This document shows, one piece after another, positions 17,249 to 25,632 of a DNA stretch of 64,000 nucleotides; position 1 is the first letter of the stretch, and each line of letters starts with the position of its first letter. Origin of the DNA: Streptomyces tibetensis (GTDB lineage: Bacteria > Actinomycetota > Actinomycetes > Streptomycetales > Streptomycetaceae). The stretch covers positions 1 to 64,000 of the forward strand of contig NZ_SZVW01000008.1 in NCBI RefSeq assembly GCF_007655005.1. Reading direction: 5' to 3'. The notes under the pieces are model-generated. The model searched no databases, had not been told where the DNA came from, and worked only from the letters and a program-made list of their open reading frames with translations. Both the position numbers and the translations under genes were made by a program.

Positions 17249-19725
17249 TCGGTCCCCCTCGCCAACTGGCCGGCGGCCGGGGTGGGCCCGCCGCCCTTGT
17301 AGGTGACCCGCCACAGGGCCGACTTGGAGTCCGAGGTGAAGAAGCCGCGCCCGTAGTCGAGGACGTACAGCGCGCCGTCCGGACCGAACTTCCAGTCCAT
17401 CAGGTTCCTGATGCCGTCGTTGCCGACCGGCACGATCTTCTTCAGCGACTCCGCGTGCACCGGCAGACCGCCGTCTCCTTGCGTCTTCGGGTCCATGAGC
17501 ACCGCGTTGCGCGGCTGGTCGGCGTCGTAGAAGTCGCCGACGAACCACTTGCCGTCCCAGTACGCCGGCCACTTCACGGCGCTGTCGGCAGCGGCCGTGC
17601 CGTACCGGTAGACCGGCCCGTTCATCGCGGCCTGCCCGCCGCCCTTCAGCCAGGGCAGCCGGTACGTGGCCTCCGCCGGCTTGTACGACGGGACGCCGTT
17701 CGCGTCGCGCGGGTAGTCCGGGCCGCCGCCCGAGGGCGAGTACCAGATGTTGTTGCCGGTCACCGGCGGCAGGTCGACCAGGCCGTCGTTGTTCGGCGAC
17801 TCGTTCTTCGGGTGGTCGCAGTCGTACCAGCCCAGCGGTTTGGACGGGTCCGGCAGATTCCGGTCCCGGTAGGGCTGCTTGTTGCCCATGCAGTACGGCC
17901 AGCCGCGGTTGCCCGCCTCGGTGATGGCGGCGAACGTGTCGTACTTGGCCGGGCCCCAGGTCGTCGACGGCGCGCTCGCGTCCGGGCCGACCCAGCCCGC
18001 GTAGAGCACGTCGGTCGACTTGTCGATGGAGATGCGCGCGGGGTTGCGGACGCCCATCACATAGATCTCGCCGCGCGTCTTGCCGCCGCCCTCGTCGGGC
18101 TCCTTCCCGGTGAAGAGATTGCCCTGGGGGAGCGTGTACGTCCCGTCCGGCTCCGGGTGGATGCGCAGGATCTTGCCGTTGAGGTTGTTGGTGTTGCCCG
18201 CGGTGCGGCGTGCGTCCGCGAAGGAGACGCCCTTGTAGTTCGGCTGCGGGTTGTTGCCCGCATAGCCGTCGCTGAAGCCGCTGGAGTTGTTGTCACCGGT
18301 GGCGATGTACAGGTTGCCCTTGGAGTCCCAGGCCATCCCGCCGCCCGCGTGGCAGCAGCTGTGGATCTGCACCGGCCACTTCAGCAGGACCTTCTCACTG
18401 GCGAGGTCCAGCTTGTTCGTGGCCCGGTCGAGCGTGAACCGGGAGACCCGTCGCTCCGCCATCCGCGTCTCGCGGTTGATCCGCTCATGCGGCGTGTAGT
18501 GCAGATACACCCAGCCGTTCTGCGCGAACTGCGGGTCCAGCTCGATGCCGAGCAGCCCCTCCTCGACCTTGACCAGCTCGTCGCCGCCGCCCTTGTTGCC
18601 GAAGACGGTGAGCGCCCCGGCCAAGGTGACCTGCTTGGTCTTCGGGTCGTAGACGTGTATCTCGCCCTTGCCCTTGCCGATGTCGGGGTTGTTCCAGTCC
18701 GTGATCACGGGCTGCGAGGAGTCCGCGCCGCCCCGGCCGATGTAGAAGACCCGGCCGTCCGGCGCGGTGACCATCCCGTGCGGCTCGCCGATCTGGTCGT
18801 TCTGCCCCGGCTGGTTGGGCTTGGTCAGCCGCTCCGCCGCGTAGTTGGCGTTGATGGTCGCCTTGCAGTCGGCCTGCTCCAGCCGGGTCGTCCACATCAG
18901 CGCGCCGCGCAGATGATCGCGGAAGTCGGTCTCGTCGTACGACGACACCGTCCCGCCCATGCCGGTGTAGAAGGAACGGCCGCCGTCGTAGTCACGGCAC
19001 CAGCTGACCGGATGGTCCCAGCCGTTGGAGCCCGAGCCCGGCTGGTACGTCGACTCGCGGACCCGGGCCACCGTGTGCACGTCGCCCGAGGGGTTCTTCA
19101 CCCAGTTCAGCCACCGGTCCGGGCGCTTCCACTGCACCGGCAGGTCCTTGGTGGCGGGGTGCCGGCGGTCGCCGACCTCGACGGTCGCGCGCTGCACGTT
19201 CGTGGGGCTCGCCGCGGCCGGACGGGCGCCCACCAGTCCGGTGAACCAGTCCGAGTACGGCTCCGCACGCACCGCGTCATGGATGCCGACGAACCCGCCG
19301 CCGGCCTCCATGTACGCCTCCAGGCCCGCCTCCTGCTCCGCGTCGAGGACATCGCCCCCGCCGGTCAGGAACACGATCGCGTTGAAGCGGCCCAGCTTCG
19401 TCTCATCGGTGAACACCGAGGCGTCACCGGTGGCCTGGACCGTGAAGCGGCGGTCCGCCGGGCCCGACAGGCCGATGTCCTCGATGGCCTCGATCCCGGC
19501 GTTCACCACCGGCGACTCCTCCCCGGCCGCCGCGGAACCGTGGAAGATCAGCACCCGTACGTTCGCGCCGCCCGGCGGCGACTTGATCGACATCGTTGTC
19601 AGCGGGGGTTCGGGGAAAGGGCGCGCGTTCGCCGCGGGGCCCGACAGCAGCCCGGCGGTCACGACCCCGGCGGCGACGGACGCCGCCCAGACGCGTCTTG
19701 ACTTGCTCCACCCTCGTAAGTGCAT
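17245..19725 (-). CDS. secreted ThuA-like / PQQ-type sugar dehydrogenase fusion
   Basis: This 826-residue protein has an N-terminal signal (SKSRRVWAASVAAGVVTAGLL), then a ThuA domain (VRVLIFHGSAAAGEES to GALMWTTRLEQ, about residues 55-280). A six-bladed beta-propeller of the glucose/sorbosone dehydrogenase family follows (from about IGEPHGMVTAPDGRV to the end), with HSCCHAGGGMAWDSKGNLY and VMGVRNPARISID. The ATG at 19725 follows GAGGAGG. ThuA proteins act in 3-ketotrehalose metabolism, and the propeller family oxidises sugars with PQQ. The exact substrate is unknown. The two adjacent cysteines in SCCHAGG are notable. Confidence 0.87.
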   Translation of the reverse strand: MHLRGWSKSRRVWAASVAAGVVTAGLLSGPAANARPFPEPPLTTMSIKSPPGGANVRVLIFHGSAAAGEESPVVNAGIEAIEDIGLSGPADRRFTVQATGDASVFTDETKLGRFNAIVFLTGGGDVLDAEQEAGLEAYMEAGGGFVGIHDAVRAEPYSDWFTGLVGARPAAASPTNVQRATVEVGDRRHPATKDLPVQWKRPDRWLNWVKNPSGDVHTVARVRESTYQPGSGSNGWDHPVSWCRDYDGGRSFYTGMGGTVSSYDETDFRDHLRGALMWTTRLEQADCKATINANYAAERLTKPNQPGQNDQIGEPHGMVTAPDGRVFYIGRGGADSSQPVITDWNNPDIGKGKGEIHVYDPKTKQVTLAGALTVFGNKGGGDELVKVEEGLLGIELDPQFAQNGWVYLHYTPHERINRETRMAERRVSRFTLDRATNKLDLASEKVLLKWPVQIHSCCHAGGGMAWDSKGNLYIATGDNNSSGFSDGYAGNNPQPNYKGVSFADARRTAGNTNNLNGKILRIHPEPDGTYTLPQGNLFTGKEPDEGGGKTRGEIYVMGVRNPARISIDKSTDVLYAGWVGPDASAPSTTWGPAKYDTFAAITEAGNRGWPYCMGNKQPYRDRNLPDPSKPLGWYDCDHPKNESPNNDGLVDLPPVTGNNIWYSPSGGGPDYPRDANGVPSYKPAEATYRLPWLKGGGQAAMNGPVYRYGTAAADSAVKWPAYWDGKWFVGDFYDADQPRNAVLMDPKTQGDGGLPVHAESLKKIVPVGNDGIRNLMDWKFGPDGALYVLDYGRGFFTSDSKSALWRVTYKGGGPTPAAGQLARGTE

Positions 19726-19787
19726 GGGCACCTCCTCGGTCACAGCAACACCGCCAAGGAAGCTAAACCCCTTTGCATGTCTCGCCA

Positions 19788-19804
19788 ATACCTATGACCG
19801 GTAT
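19788..19804. promoter_or_regulatory. ATACC-N7-GGTAT dyad in the dehydrogenase-laccase divergent region
   Basis: Arms ATACC (19788-19792) and GGTAT (19800-19804) flank seven bases in the 188-nt region between the divergent sugar-dehydrogenase and laccase genes. The shape loosely recalls copper-regulator sites with TACC/GGTA arms, which would fit two copper proteins nearby. The assignment is speculative. Confidence 0.3.
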
Positions 19805-19913
19805 GGCGCCAACTTTGTCTTGAGTGTGGATAAACGGGAGCGCGGCCGGTACCGTCTCACAGGTTCATCACAGGTACGCCTCCGTAAAAGCCTTACCAGG
19901 TGGGGAGTTCCGC

Positions 19914-20891
19914 ATGGACAGACGCAGCTTCAACCGGCGGATCCTGCTGGGCGGCGCGGCCGTCGCGACGTCGCTGTCCGTGGTGCCGGAGGCCGTGAGC
20001 GCCGCCGGACCCGTGAAGACGGCTCCCGCCGGAGGCGAGGTGAAGCGCATCAAGCTCTACGCCGAGAAGCTCCCCGACGGGCAGATGGGCTACGGCCTGG
20101 AGAAGGGCAAGGCGAGCATCCCGGGCCCGTTGATCGAGCTCAACGAAGGCGACACGCTGCACGTCGAGTTCGAGAACACCATGGACGTGGCGGTCAGCCT
20201 GCACGTCCACGGCCTGGACTACGAGATCACCAGCGACGGCACGAAACTGAACCGCAGTCACGTCGAGCCGGGCGGCACCCGCACCTACACCTGGCGCACC
20301 CACGCCCCCGGACGCCGGGGGGACGGCACCTGGCGCTCGGGCAGCGCGGGCTACTGGCACTACCACGACCACGTCGTCGGCACGGAACACGGCACCGTGG
20401 GGCTGCAGAAGGGCCTCTTCGGCCCGGTCATCGTCCGCCGCAAGGGCGATGTCCTGCCCGACCGCACGCACACCGTCGTCTTCAACGACATGCGGATCAA
20501 CAACAAGCCGCCGCACTCGGGGCCGGACTTCGAGGCCACGGTGGGGGATCGCGTGGAGTTCGTCGTGATCACGCACGGCGAGTTCTACCACACGTTCCAT
20601 ATGCACGGTCATCGCTGGGCGGACAACCGCACCGGCATGCTGACCGGCCCCGAGGACCCCAGCCAGGTCATCGACAACAAGATCACGGGCCCCGCGGACT
20701 CCTTCGGCTTCCAGGTGATCGCGGGGGAGGGGGTCGGCGCCGGCGCCTGGATGTACCACTGCCACGTCCAGAGCCACTCCGACATGGGCATGGTCGGACT
20801 GTTCCTGGTGAAGAAGCCGGACGGCACCATTCCGGGGTACGAGCCGCACGAGCACGGCGACGGGCCGGCGGGCGGCGGCCACGAGCACTGA
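19914..20891 (+). CDS. two-domain small laccase (SLAC type)
   Basis: This 325-residue multicopper oxidase opens with a Tat-type signal (RRSFNRR). Ligands line up with S. coelicolor SLAC at a five-residue offset: His97/99 (HVHG), His151/153 (HYHDH), His226/229/231 (HTFHMHGH), and His282-Cys283-His284, His288, Met293 ([13 protein letters not shown]). Two-domain laccases work as trimers with trinuclear centres at subunit interfaces and oxidise phenols with O2. The C-terminus is His-rich ([14 protein letters not shown]). GGTGGGGAG precedes the ATG at 19914. It lies between the sugar-oxidising pair and a lacI-type gene. Confidence 0.94.
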   Translation: MDRRSFNRRILLGGAAVATSLSVVPEAVSAAGPVKTAPAGGEVKRIKLYAEKLPDGQMGYGLEKGKASIPGPLIELNEGDTLHVEFENTMDVAVSLHVHGLDYEITSDGTKLNRSHVEPGGTRTYTWRTHAPGRRGDGTWRSGSAGYWHYHDHVVGTEHGTVGLQKGLFGPVIVRRKGDVLPDRTHTVVFNDMRINNKPPHSGPDFEATVGDRVEFVVITHGEFYHTFHMHGHRWADNRTGMLTGPEDPSQVIDNKITGPADSFGFQVIAGEGVGAGAWMYHCHVQSHSDMGMVGLFLVKKPDGTIPGYEPHEHGDGPAGGGHEH

Positions 20892-20918
20892 CGGGCGGAG
20901 CCGGCCTCCCGAGCGCAC

Positions 20919-20930
20919 GAGAGCGCTCTC
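20919..20930. promoter_or_regulatory. LacI-family operator, perfect palindrome
   Basis: GAGAGCGCTCTC is a perfect 12-bp palindrome with the central GCGC typical of actinobacterial LacI/GalR operators. It lies 57-68 nt upstream of the LacI-type start, so autoregulation is likely. I did not find an exact second copy near 19.7-19.9 kb. Confidence 0.75.
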
Positions 20931-20986
20931 ACCACGCTGCGTCCCGGGGCTATCCTGATCCGCAGCCGCAGGTGAGGAGCCCCGAA

Positions 20987-22024
20987 GTGACCGACACAGC
21001 GCCGCGTCCCACCCTGGAGGCCGTGGCCGCCCGGGCCGGTGTCTCGCGGGCCACGGTGTCCCGCGTGGTCAACGGCGGGGACGGGGTGCGGGACGTCCTC
21101 GTGGAGCGGGTCCGCAAGGCCGTGGACGAGCTCGGGTACGTGCCCAACCAGGCCGCCCGCTCGCTGGTCACCCGACGCCACGACGCGGTCGCGGTCGTCG
21201 TCGCCGAACCGGAGACCCGGGTCTTCGCCGACCCGTTCTTCGCGCTCCAGCTGCGTGGCATCAGCAAGGAGCTCACCGCCCACGACAACCAGCTCGTGCT
21301 GCTGCTCACGGAGGGCAGGGACGACCACGCCCGGGTCGGCCGCTACCTCGCCGGCGGGCACGTCGACGGCGCCCTCGTCTTCTCCCTGCACCTGGACGAC
21401 CCGCTGCCGGAGCTGATCCAGCGGGCCGGTGTGCCCACCGTCTTCGGCGGGCGGCCCGGCTGGAGCGGCGACCGGCGCGACGTGGTCTACGTCGACAGCG
21501 ACAACCGCGGCGGCGCCCGTGACGCCGTCCGCCACCTGGCGGGGCTCGGCCGTACCCGGATCGCGCACATCACCGGCGCCCTCGACCAGACCTCCGCCGC
21601 GGACCGCCTCGACGGCTACCGGGACGTCATGGTGGACGCCGACCCGCGGCTGATCGCCGAGGCCGACTTCACCCCGGCCGGTGGCGAACGGGCGATGCGC
21701 GAGCTCCTGGAGCGCTGCCCGGACGTGGACGCGGTGTTCGCCGCCAACGACCTCACGGCCGCCGGCGCGCTGCGCGTCCTGCGCGCCCGCGGCCGCCGCG
21801 TCCCCGACGACGTGGCCGTGATCGGCTTCGACGACATGCGGCCCGTCGCGGAACAGACCGACCCGCCCCTCACGACGGTCCGTCAGGACATCGAGGAGAT
21901 GGGCCGCCTGATGGCCCGCCTGCTGCTGCGCGGCCTCGACCGGGACGCGCCGCGGGAGGGTGTCGGGGCGATCCCGTCGAGCGTGGTGCTGCCGACGACG
22001 CTGGTGCGGCGCGAGTCGGCCTAG
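20987..22024 (+). CDS. LacI-family transcriptional regulator
   Basis: This 345-residue regulator has an N-terminal helix-turn-helix and hinge (TLEAVAARAGVSRATVSRVV, then LGYVPNQAARSLVTRR) followed by a periplasmic-binding-like sugar domain (FADPFFALQLRGISKEL, DVDAVFAANDLTAAGALRVL, VIGFDDMRPVAEQTDPPLTTVRQ). The GTG at 20987 follows GGTGAGGAG. It is the probable local regulator of the laccase and the divergent sugar-oxidation genes, with a sugar or sugar acid as the expected inducer. Confidence 0.88.
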   Translation: MTDTAPRPTLEAVAARAGVSRATVSRVVNGGDGVRDVLVERVRKAVDELGYVPNQAARSLVTRRHDAVAVVVAEPETRVFADPFFALQLRGISKELTAHDNQLVLLLTEGRDDHARVGRYLAGGHVDGALVFSLHLDDPLPELIQRAGVPTVFGGRPGWSGDRRDVVYVDSDNRGGARDAVRHLAGLGRTRIAHITGALDQTSAADRLDGYRDVMVDADPRLIAEADFTPAGGERAMRELLERCPDVDAVFAANDLTAAGALRVLRARGRRVPDDVAVIGFDDMRPVAEQTDPPLTTVRQDIEEMGRLMARLLLRGLDRDAPREGVGAIPSSVVLPTTLVRRESA

Positions 22025-22086
22025 GTGTGCTGTCCCCGGACGTCGGTGACAGGCGAACACCTTGAGCGGTCCTTGGACGAGGGGAA

Positions 22087-22126
22087 GGGCACGCGTCGCC
22101 GGGGGGGGGAGCCGGACGGCGTGCCC
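22087..22126. terminator. hairpin between convergent lacI-type and VOC genes
   Basis: GGGCACGC (22087-22094) pairs perfectly with GCGTGCCC (22119-22126). The stem extends inward by GTC/GAC with a one-base bulge, around a G-rich loop containing a run of G. Position between convergent stops supports a shared terminator. Confidence 0.6.
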
Positions 22127-22132
22127 GGGGCC

Positions 22133-22918
22133 TCAGCCCTGCCGCGGCTCGCTGCGGATCACCGCGAAGCGGGCGCCGTACGGGTCGGCGAGTTTGGCCA
22201 GGCGGCCGACGGAGGGGAGGTCCGTCGCGGGGAGGCGGACCGTGCCGCCCAGCTCCTCGGCCCTGGCGACGATGGCGTCCGTGTCGGCGACCTCGAAGTA
22301 CGGCAGCCAGTACGCCTCGTTCTCCGCCGGGTCGTCGGCCAGGGGGACGACACCGCCGAACATGGCGTCCTCGCTCTCCCCGGCGGGATTGAACGTGGTG
22401 TACGTGCCGCCGGCGAAGTCGGCGCCGAAGGTCTCCAGACCGAGCACGGAGTGGTAGAAGGCCGCCGCGGCCGGGACGTCCGCCGTGTACAGCTCGACCC
22501 AGCACAGCGACCCGTGCTCCTGGACGACCTCCAGGCCCTTGTTGCGGCCCGGCTGCCACAGCCCGAAGGACACCCCGGCCTGGTCGGCGAGGATCGCCAT
22601 CCGGCCCAGGTCCTGGACGTCCATCGGCTGCACCGTCACCGCACCGTGCGCCTGCTCGGCCGCCCGCGCCGTGGCGTCCGCGTCCGGAGCCTGGAAGTAC
22701 ACCGTCCAGGACGGCGGGCCCTGCTCCGGCGTGGTCTGCATGCCTCCGGCGGCCGTCCTGCCGCCGAGCTGGAACAGGCCGTACCCTCCGACCTCCGGGC
22801 CGCCCGGCTGGAACCGCCAGCCGAACAGTCCGCCGTAGAAGGCGGCGGCGCCGTCGATGTCGGGGGTGCCGAGATCGATCCAGTTCGGAGCGCCGGTGAC
22901 AAAACGGGTGGTGAGCAT
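22133..22918 (-). CDS. two-domain VOC (glyoxalase/bleomycin resistance) family protein
   Basis: This 261-residue protein has two vicinal-oxygen-chelate modules: residues about 8-120 (NWIDLGTPDIDGAAAFYGGLFGW to GVSFGLWQPG) and about 130-255 (LCWVELYTADVPAAAAFYHSVLG to FAVIRSEP). The ATG at 22918 follows GAGGAGGG. Family members act as glyoxalases, dioxygenases or drug-binding proteins, and the substrate here cannot be told. Similar two-module proteins in actinomycetes are usually annotated only as VOC or hydroxylase-like. Confidence 0.82.
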   Translation of the reverse strand: MLTTRFVTGAPNWIDLGTPDIDGAAAFYGGLFGWRFQPGGPEVGGYGLFQLGGRTAAGGMQTTPEQGPPSWTVYFQAPDADATARAAEQAHGAVTVQPMDVQDLGRMAILADQAGVSFGLWQPGRNKGLEVVQEHGSLCWVELYTADVPAAAAFYHSVLGLETFGADFAGGTYTTFNPAGESEDAMFGGVVPLADDPAENEAYWLPYFEVADTDAIVARAEELGGTVRLPATDLPSVGRLAKLADPYGARFAVIRSEPRQG

Positions 22919-23143
22919 CGTCGCCCTCCTCGCACAGGGGCCCGTCGTCTGCACTGCCGAGTCTTTCACCGCGCGGTGCCGACCGCCGCCGGAGCGGGGC
23001 CGCGGCGTGGTTTCGGATGTTTCCGCGCGCCGCCGTGCGCCGGCCCCGTCCGGCGGGCCACCATCGAGGCGGCCGGGGCCCGTGAACGAGGTGTTGATCC
23101 CGCGTTGATCGAACGTTTTTCGCCGCCCGCGACGCTTTCGGGC

Positions 23144-23389
23144 ATGCACATCGACACGATCACTTCGCCCGAACTCGAATGGCAGCAAGAGGCGTTGTGC
23201 GCGCAGACGGGGGCGGACTTCTTCTTCCCCGAGCCGGGCAGTTCGGTGCGGGAGGCGAAACGGATCTGCGGTATGTGCCCGATCCGCGCGGCCTGCCTGG
23301 AGTACGCGCTGGACCACGACGAGCGCTTCGGCGTCTGGGGCGGTCTTTCGGAGAAGGAGCGGCTGGAGCTGCGGCGCGTGTCGCGGTAG
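23144..23389 (+). CDS. WhiB-like iron-sulfur regulator
   Basis: This 81-residue Wbl protein has the four Fe-S cysteines at 19, 42, 45 and 51 (CxxC at 42-45) and the GVWGGLSEKER turn followed by a short basic tail (LELRRVSR). Wbl proteins bind a 4Fe-4S cluster, often partner a sigma factor, and control development or stress. From memory the S. coelicolor gene in this position is one of the wbl set (possibly wblH), but I am not sure enough to name it. No strong ribosome binding site is visible before the ATG. Confidence 0.9.
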   Translation: MHIDTITSPELEWQQEALCAQTGADFFFPEPGSSVREAKRICGMCPIRAACLEYALDHDERFGVWGGLSEKERLELRRVSR

Positions 23390-23436
23390 CCGCCGCGGGA
23401 GCGGGGTGCGGTCCCGCCCTGTCCGCAGCCGGAACG

Positions 23437-23475
23437 CACAGGGCCCCGGCCGCTCGTGGCGGCCGGAGCCCTGTG
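23437..23475. terminator. strong 16-bp hairpin between wbl and desaturase genes
   Basis: CACAGGGC-C-CCGGCCGC (23437-23453) pairs with GCGGCCGG-A-GCCCTGTG (23459-23475), with one internal mismatch and a TCGTG loop. It lies between convergent genes and should stop transcription in both directions. Confidence 0.85.
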
Positions 23476-23495
23476 TCCGTGCGTGCCGGTCGGCG

Positions 23496-24473
23496 TCAGG
23501 CGCCGGCCCGGGCGGCCATACGCGCCTTGCGGGCGGCCAGCTTCTCGTCGAACTTCGCCGCCTCCGAGTCCAGACCGCCCATGAACAGACCGAGCTCCTC
23601 CTGCGCCTTGCGGCCCTCGGGGCCCAGGCCGTCGATCTCCATGACCTTCAGGAAGCGCAGCACCGGCTGGAGCACGTCGTCGTGGTGGATGCGCATGTTG
23701 TAGACCTCGCCGATCGCCATCTGCGCGGCGGCCCGCTCGAAGCCGGGCATGCCGTGGCCGGGCATCCGGAAGTTCACGATGACGTCACGCACCGCCATCA
23801 TCGTCAGGTCGGGCGCCAGCTCGAAGGCCGCCTTGAGCAGGTTCCGGTAGAAGACCATGTGCAGGTTCTCGTCGGTGGCGATGCGCGCCAGCATGCGGTC
23901 GCAGACCGGGTCCCCGGACTGGTGGCCGGTGTTGCGGTGCGAGACGCGGGTCGCGAGCTCCTGGAAGGCCACGTAGGCGACCGAGTGCAGCATCGAGTGC
24001 CGGTTGTCCGACTCGAAGCCCTCGCTCATGTGGGACATCCGGAACTCCTCCAGCTTGTCCGGGTCCACCGCGCGCGAGGTGAGCAGGTAGTCGCGCATCA
24101 CGATGCCGTGCCGGCCCTCCTCCGCGGTCCAGCGGTGCACCCAGGTGCCCCAGGCACCGTCGCGGCCGAACAGCGAGGCGATCTCGTGGTGGTAGCTGGG
24201 CAGGTTGTCCTCGGTGAGAAGGTTGACGACGAGCGCGATGCGTCCGATCTCGGTGACCTTGGACTGCTCCTTCTCCCAGGCCTGGCCGTCCTCGAAGACA
24301 CCGGGGAAGTTGCGACCGTCGGTCCACGGCACGTACTCGTGCGGCATCCAGTCCTTGGCGACCTTCAGATGCCGGTTGAGTTCCTTCTCGACCACTTCCT
24401 CCAGGGCGTACAGCAGCTGAGCGTCGGTCCAGGCGCCGGCCGGGCTGCCGAGGTGGGGAGTGGTGATCGTCAT
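23496..24473 (-). CDS. acyl-ACP desaturase (di-iron, DesA family)
   Basis: This 325-residue protein belongs to the soluble stearoyl-ACP desaturase family. Di-iron motifs are EEGRH (Glu118-His122) and DENLH (Glu202-His205), with further ligands expected in LTEDNLPSYHH and QELATRVSHRN. It would introduce a double bond into acyl-ACP using O2 and ferredoxin. The ATG at 24473 follows CTGGAGAG. A phased three-palindrome array lies 42-86 nt upstream, so a dedicated regulator is likely to act there. It resembles the mycobacterial DesA1/DesA2 group. Confidence 0.9.
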   Translation of the reverse strand: MTITTPHLGSPAGAWTDAQLLYALEEVVEKELNRHLKVAKDWMPHEYVPWTDGRNFPGVFEDGQAWEKEQSKVTEIGRIALVVNLLTEDNLPSYHHEIASLFGRDGAWGTWVHRWTAEEGRHGIVMRDYLLTSRAVDPDKLEEFRMSHMSEGFESDNRHSMLHSVAYVAFQELATRVSHRNTGHQSGDPVCDRMLARIATDENLHMVFYRNLLKAAFELAPDLTMMAVRDVIVNFRMPGHGMPGFERAAAQMAIGEVYNMRIHHDDVLQPVLRFLKVMEIDGLGPEGRKAQEELGLFMGGLDSEAAKFDEKLAARKARMAARAGA

Positions 24474-24514
24474 GGACTCTCCAGGAAACAAGCGTACGAG
24501 CGGTGAGCGGTGAC

Positions 24515-24559
24515 CTACGGCATCGTAGGCTACGTATCCGTAGGTTACGAAGCCGTAGG
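24515..24559. promoter_or_regulatory. three palindromic operators at exact 15-bp spacing
   Basis: Three 15-bp units of the form YTACGNNNNCGTAGG lie head to tail at 24515-24529, 24530-24544 and 24545-24559. Each contains a TACG-N4-CGTA dyad, with centres at 24521.5, 24536.5 and 24551.5. The array is just upstream of the desaturase start. Repeated conserved arms with variable 4-bp centres point to cooperative binding of a dimeric repressor such as a TetR-family lipid regulator. The protein is unknown. Confidence 0.8.
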
Positions 24560-24663
24560 TTAAGGGTGCTGTAAAGACCGCTGATCAGCAGGGTCACCCG
24601 ACCGCGCGTCGGGCTTCCCGGACCCGCAGGTCGGGAGGCCGGACGGGGAACGTGTGCCTCCGG

Positions 24664-25446
24664 TCAGACATACAGCTCCCGCAGCCGCACCGAGAGGCAT
24701 GTCACACATCCCTCGAGCTTCTCGAACTCGCTGATGTCGACGACGACCGGTTCGTACCCGAGGTCGGCGAACAGCTCGGCGGTCTTCGGCGCGCTCGCCG
24801 CCATCAGCAGCTTGTCGCCGCCGAGCAGGACCACGTGCGACCCCGCCTCCTCCGGGACCGGCAGGAAGCGCGCGAACAGCGACGGGGTGTCCATCTTCGG
24901 GATGTGCCCGATGACCGTGCCGTCGGGCAGCGCCGTGACCGCCGACTTCAGGTGCAGCACCTTGCTCACCGGCGCGGAGACGACCCGCGCGCCGAGCGGC
25001 TCGAACGCGGCGCGCAGCTGCCGGACGCCATCGGCGTTGGTACGACCGCCCCGGCCCACGTAGACGGTGTCGCCGATCTTCAGGACGTCTCCGCCCTCCA
25101 GGGTGCCCGGCTCCCAGATCCAGTTCACCGAGCAGCCCAGACCGGCCACGGCCTCCTCCACCCCGGCGGTCTCCTCCCGCCGGGAGTCGGCGCCGGGACG
25201 CGCGATCAGGGCCACGTTCTTGTACATCACGACCGTGTCCTCGACGAACACCGAGTCCGGGCAGTCGTCGGCGGGGTCCACCTCGATGGTCTCCCAGCCG
25301 TGCGTGCGCAGGGCCTCCACGTACGCCTCCCACTGCTCGACGGCGAGGCCGGCGTCGACCTTCTCCCGCTCGATATGCGTCACCAGCCCTTCGGTGAGAC
25401 GCGGGCTGGGGCGGCGGACGAGGGCCTTCTTGCTGGGCACGAGCAT
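24664..25446 (-). CDS. ddaH: dimethylarginine dimethylaminohydrolase
   Basis: This 260-residue amidinotransferase-fold enzyme hydrolyses methylated arginine to citrulline and methylamines. Catalytic His165 lies in LHLKSAV and nucleophile Cys250 in GCVTCLSV. The LEGGD motif (117-121) and DSVFVEDT (64-71) complete the DDAH pattern. The ATG at 25446 is used because the upstream extension is arginine-rich and untypical. It is same-strand with the decarboxylase gene 186 nt upstream, which suggests a shared interest in arginine-derived amines. Confidence 0.9.
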   Translation of the reverse strand: MLVPSKKALVRRPSPRLTEGLVTHIEREKVDAGLAVEQWEAYVEALRTHGWETIEVDPADDCPDSVFVEDTVVMYKNVALIARPGADSRREETAGVEEAVAGLGCSVNWIWEPGTLEGGDVLKIGDTVYVGRGGRTNADGVRQLRAAFEPLGARVVSAPVSKVLHLKSAVTALPDGTVIGHIPKMDTPSLFARFLPVPEEAGSHVVLLGGDKLLMAASAPKTAELFADLGYEPVVVDISEFEKLEGCVTCLSVRLRELYV

Positions 25447-25632
25447 GACTCCGTATCGGATGGGACGGTCGGGACCGCACCGACGGAGCCTCCGGGATCG
25501 ACCGGAACCCATCGGGCGTCGGCCGACCATCATGCAGGGCGAACGAGGGCGAGGACAGCCCCGGGGAGGGGCGGAGCGGGTGGAGGGGCCGAGCCACCGC
25601 CCGCCGGGTACCCGCCGAGCCCGCCGTCCAAC

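Noticed and set aside
24514..24559. CRISPR-like array upstream of the desaturase
   Set aside because: Units are 15 bp, abut without spacers and are palindromic, which fits operators and not CRISPR repeats.
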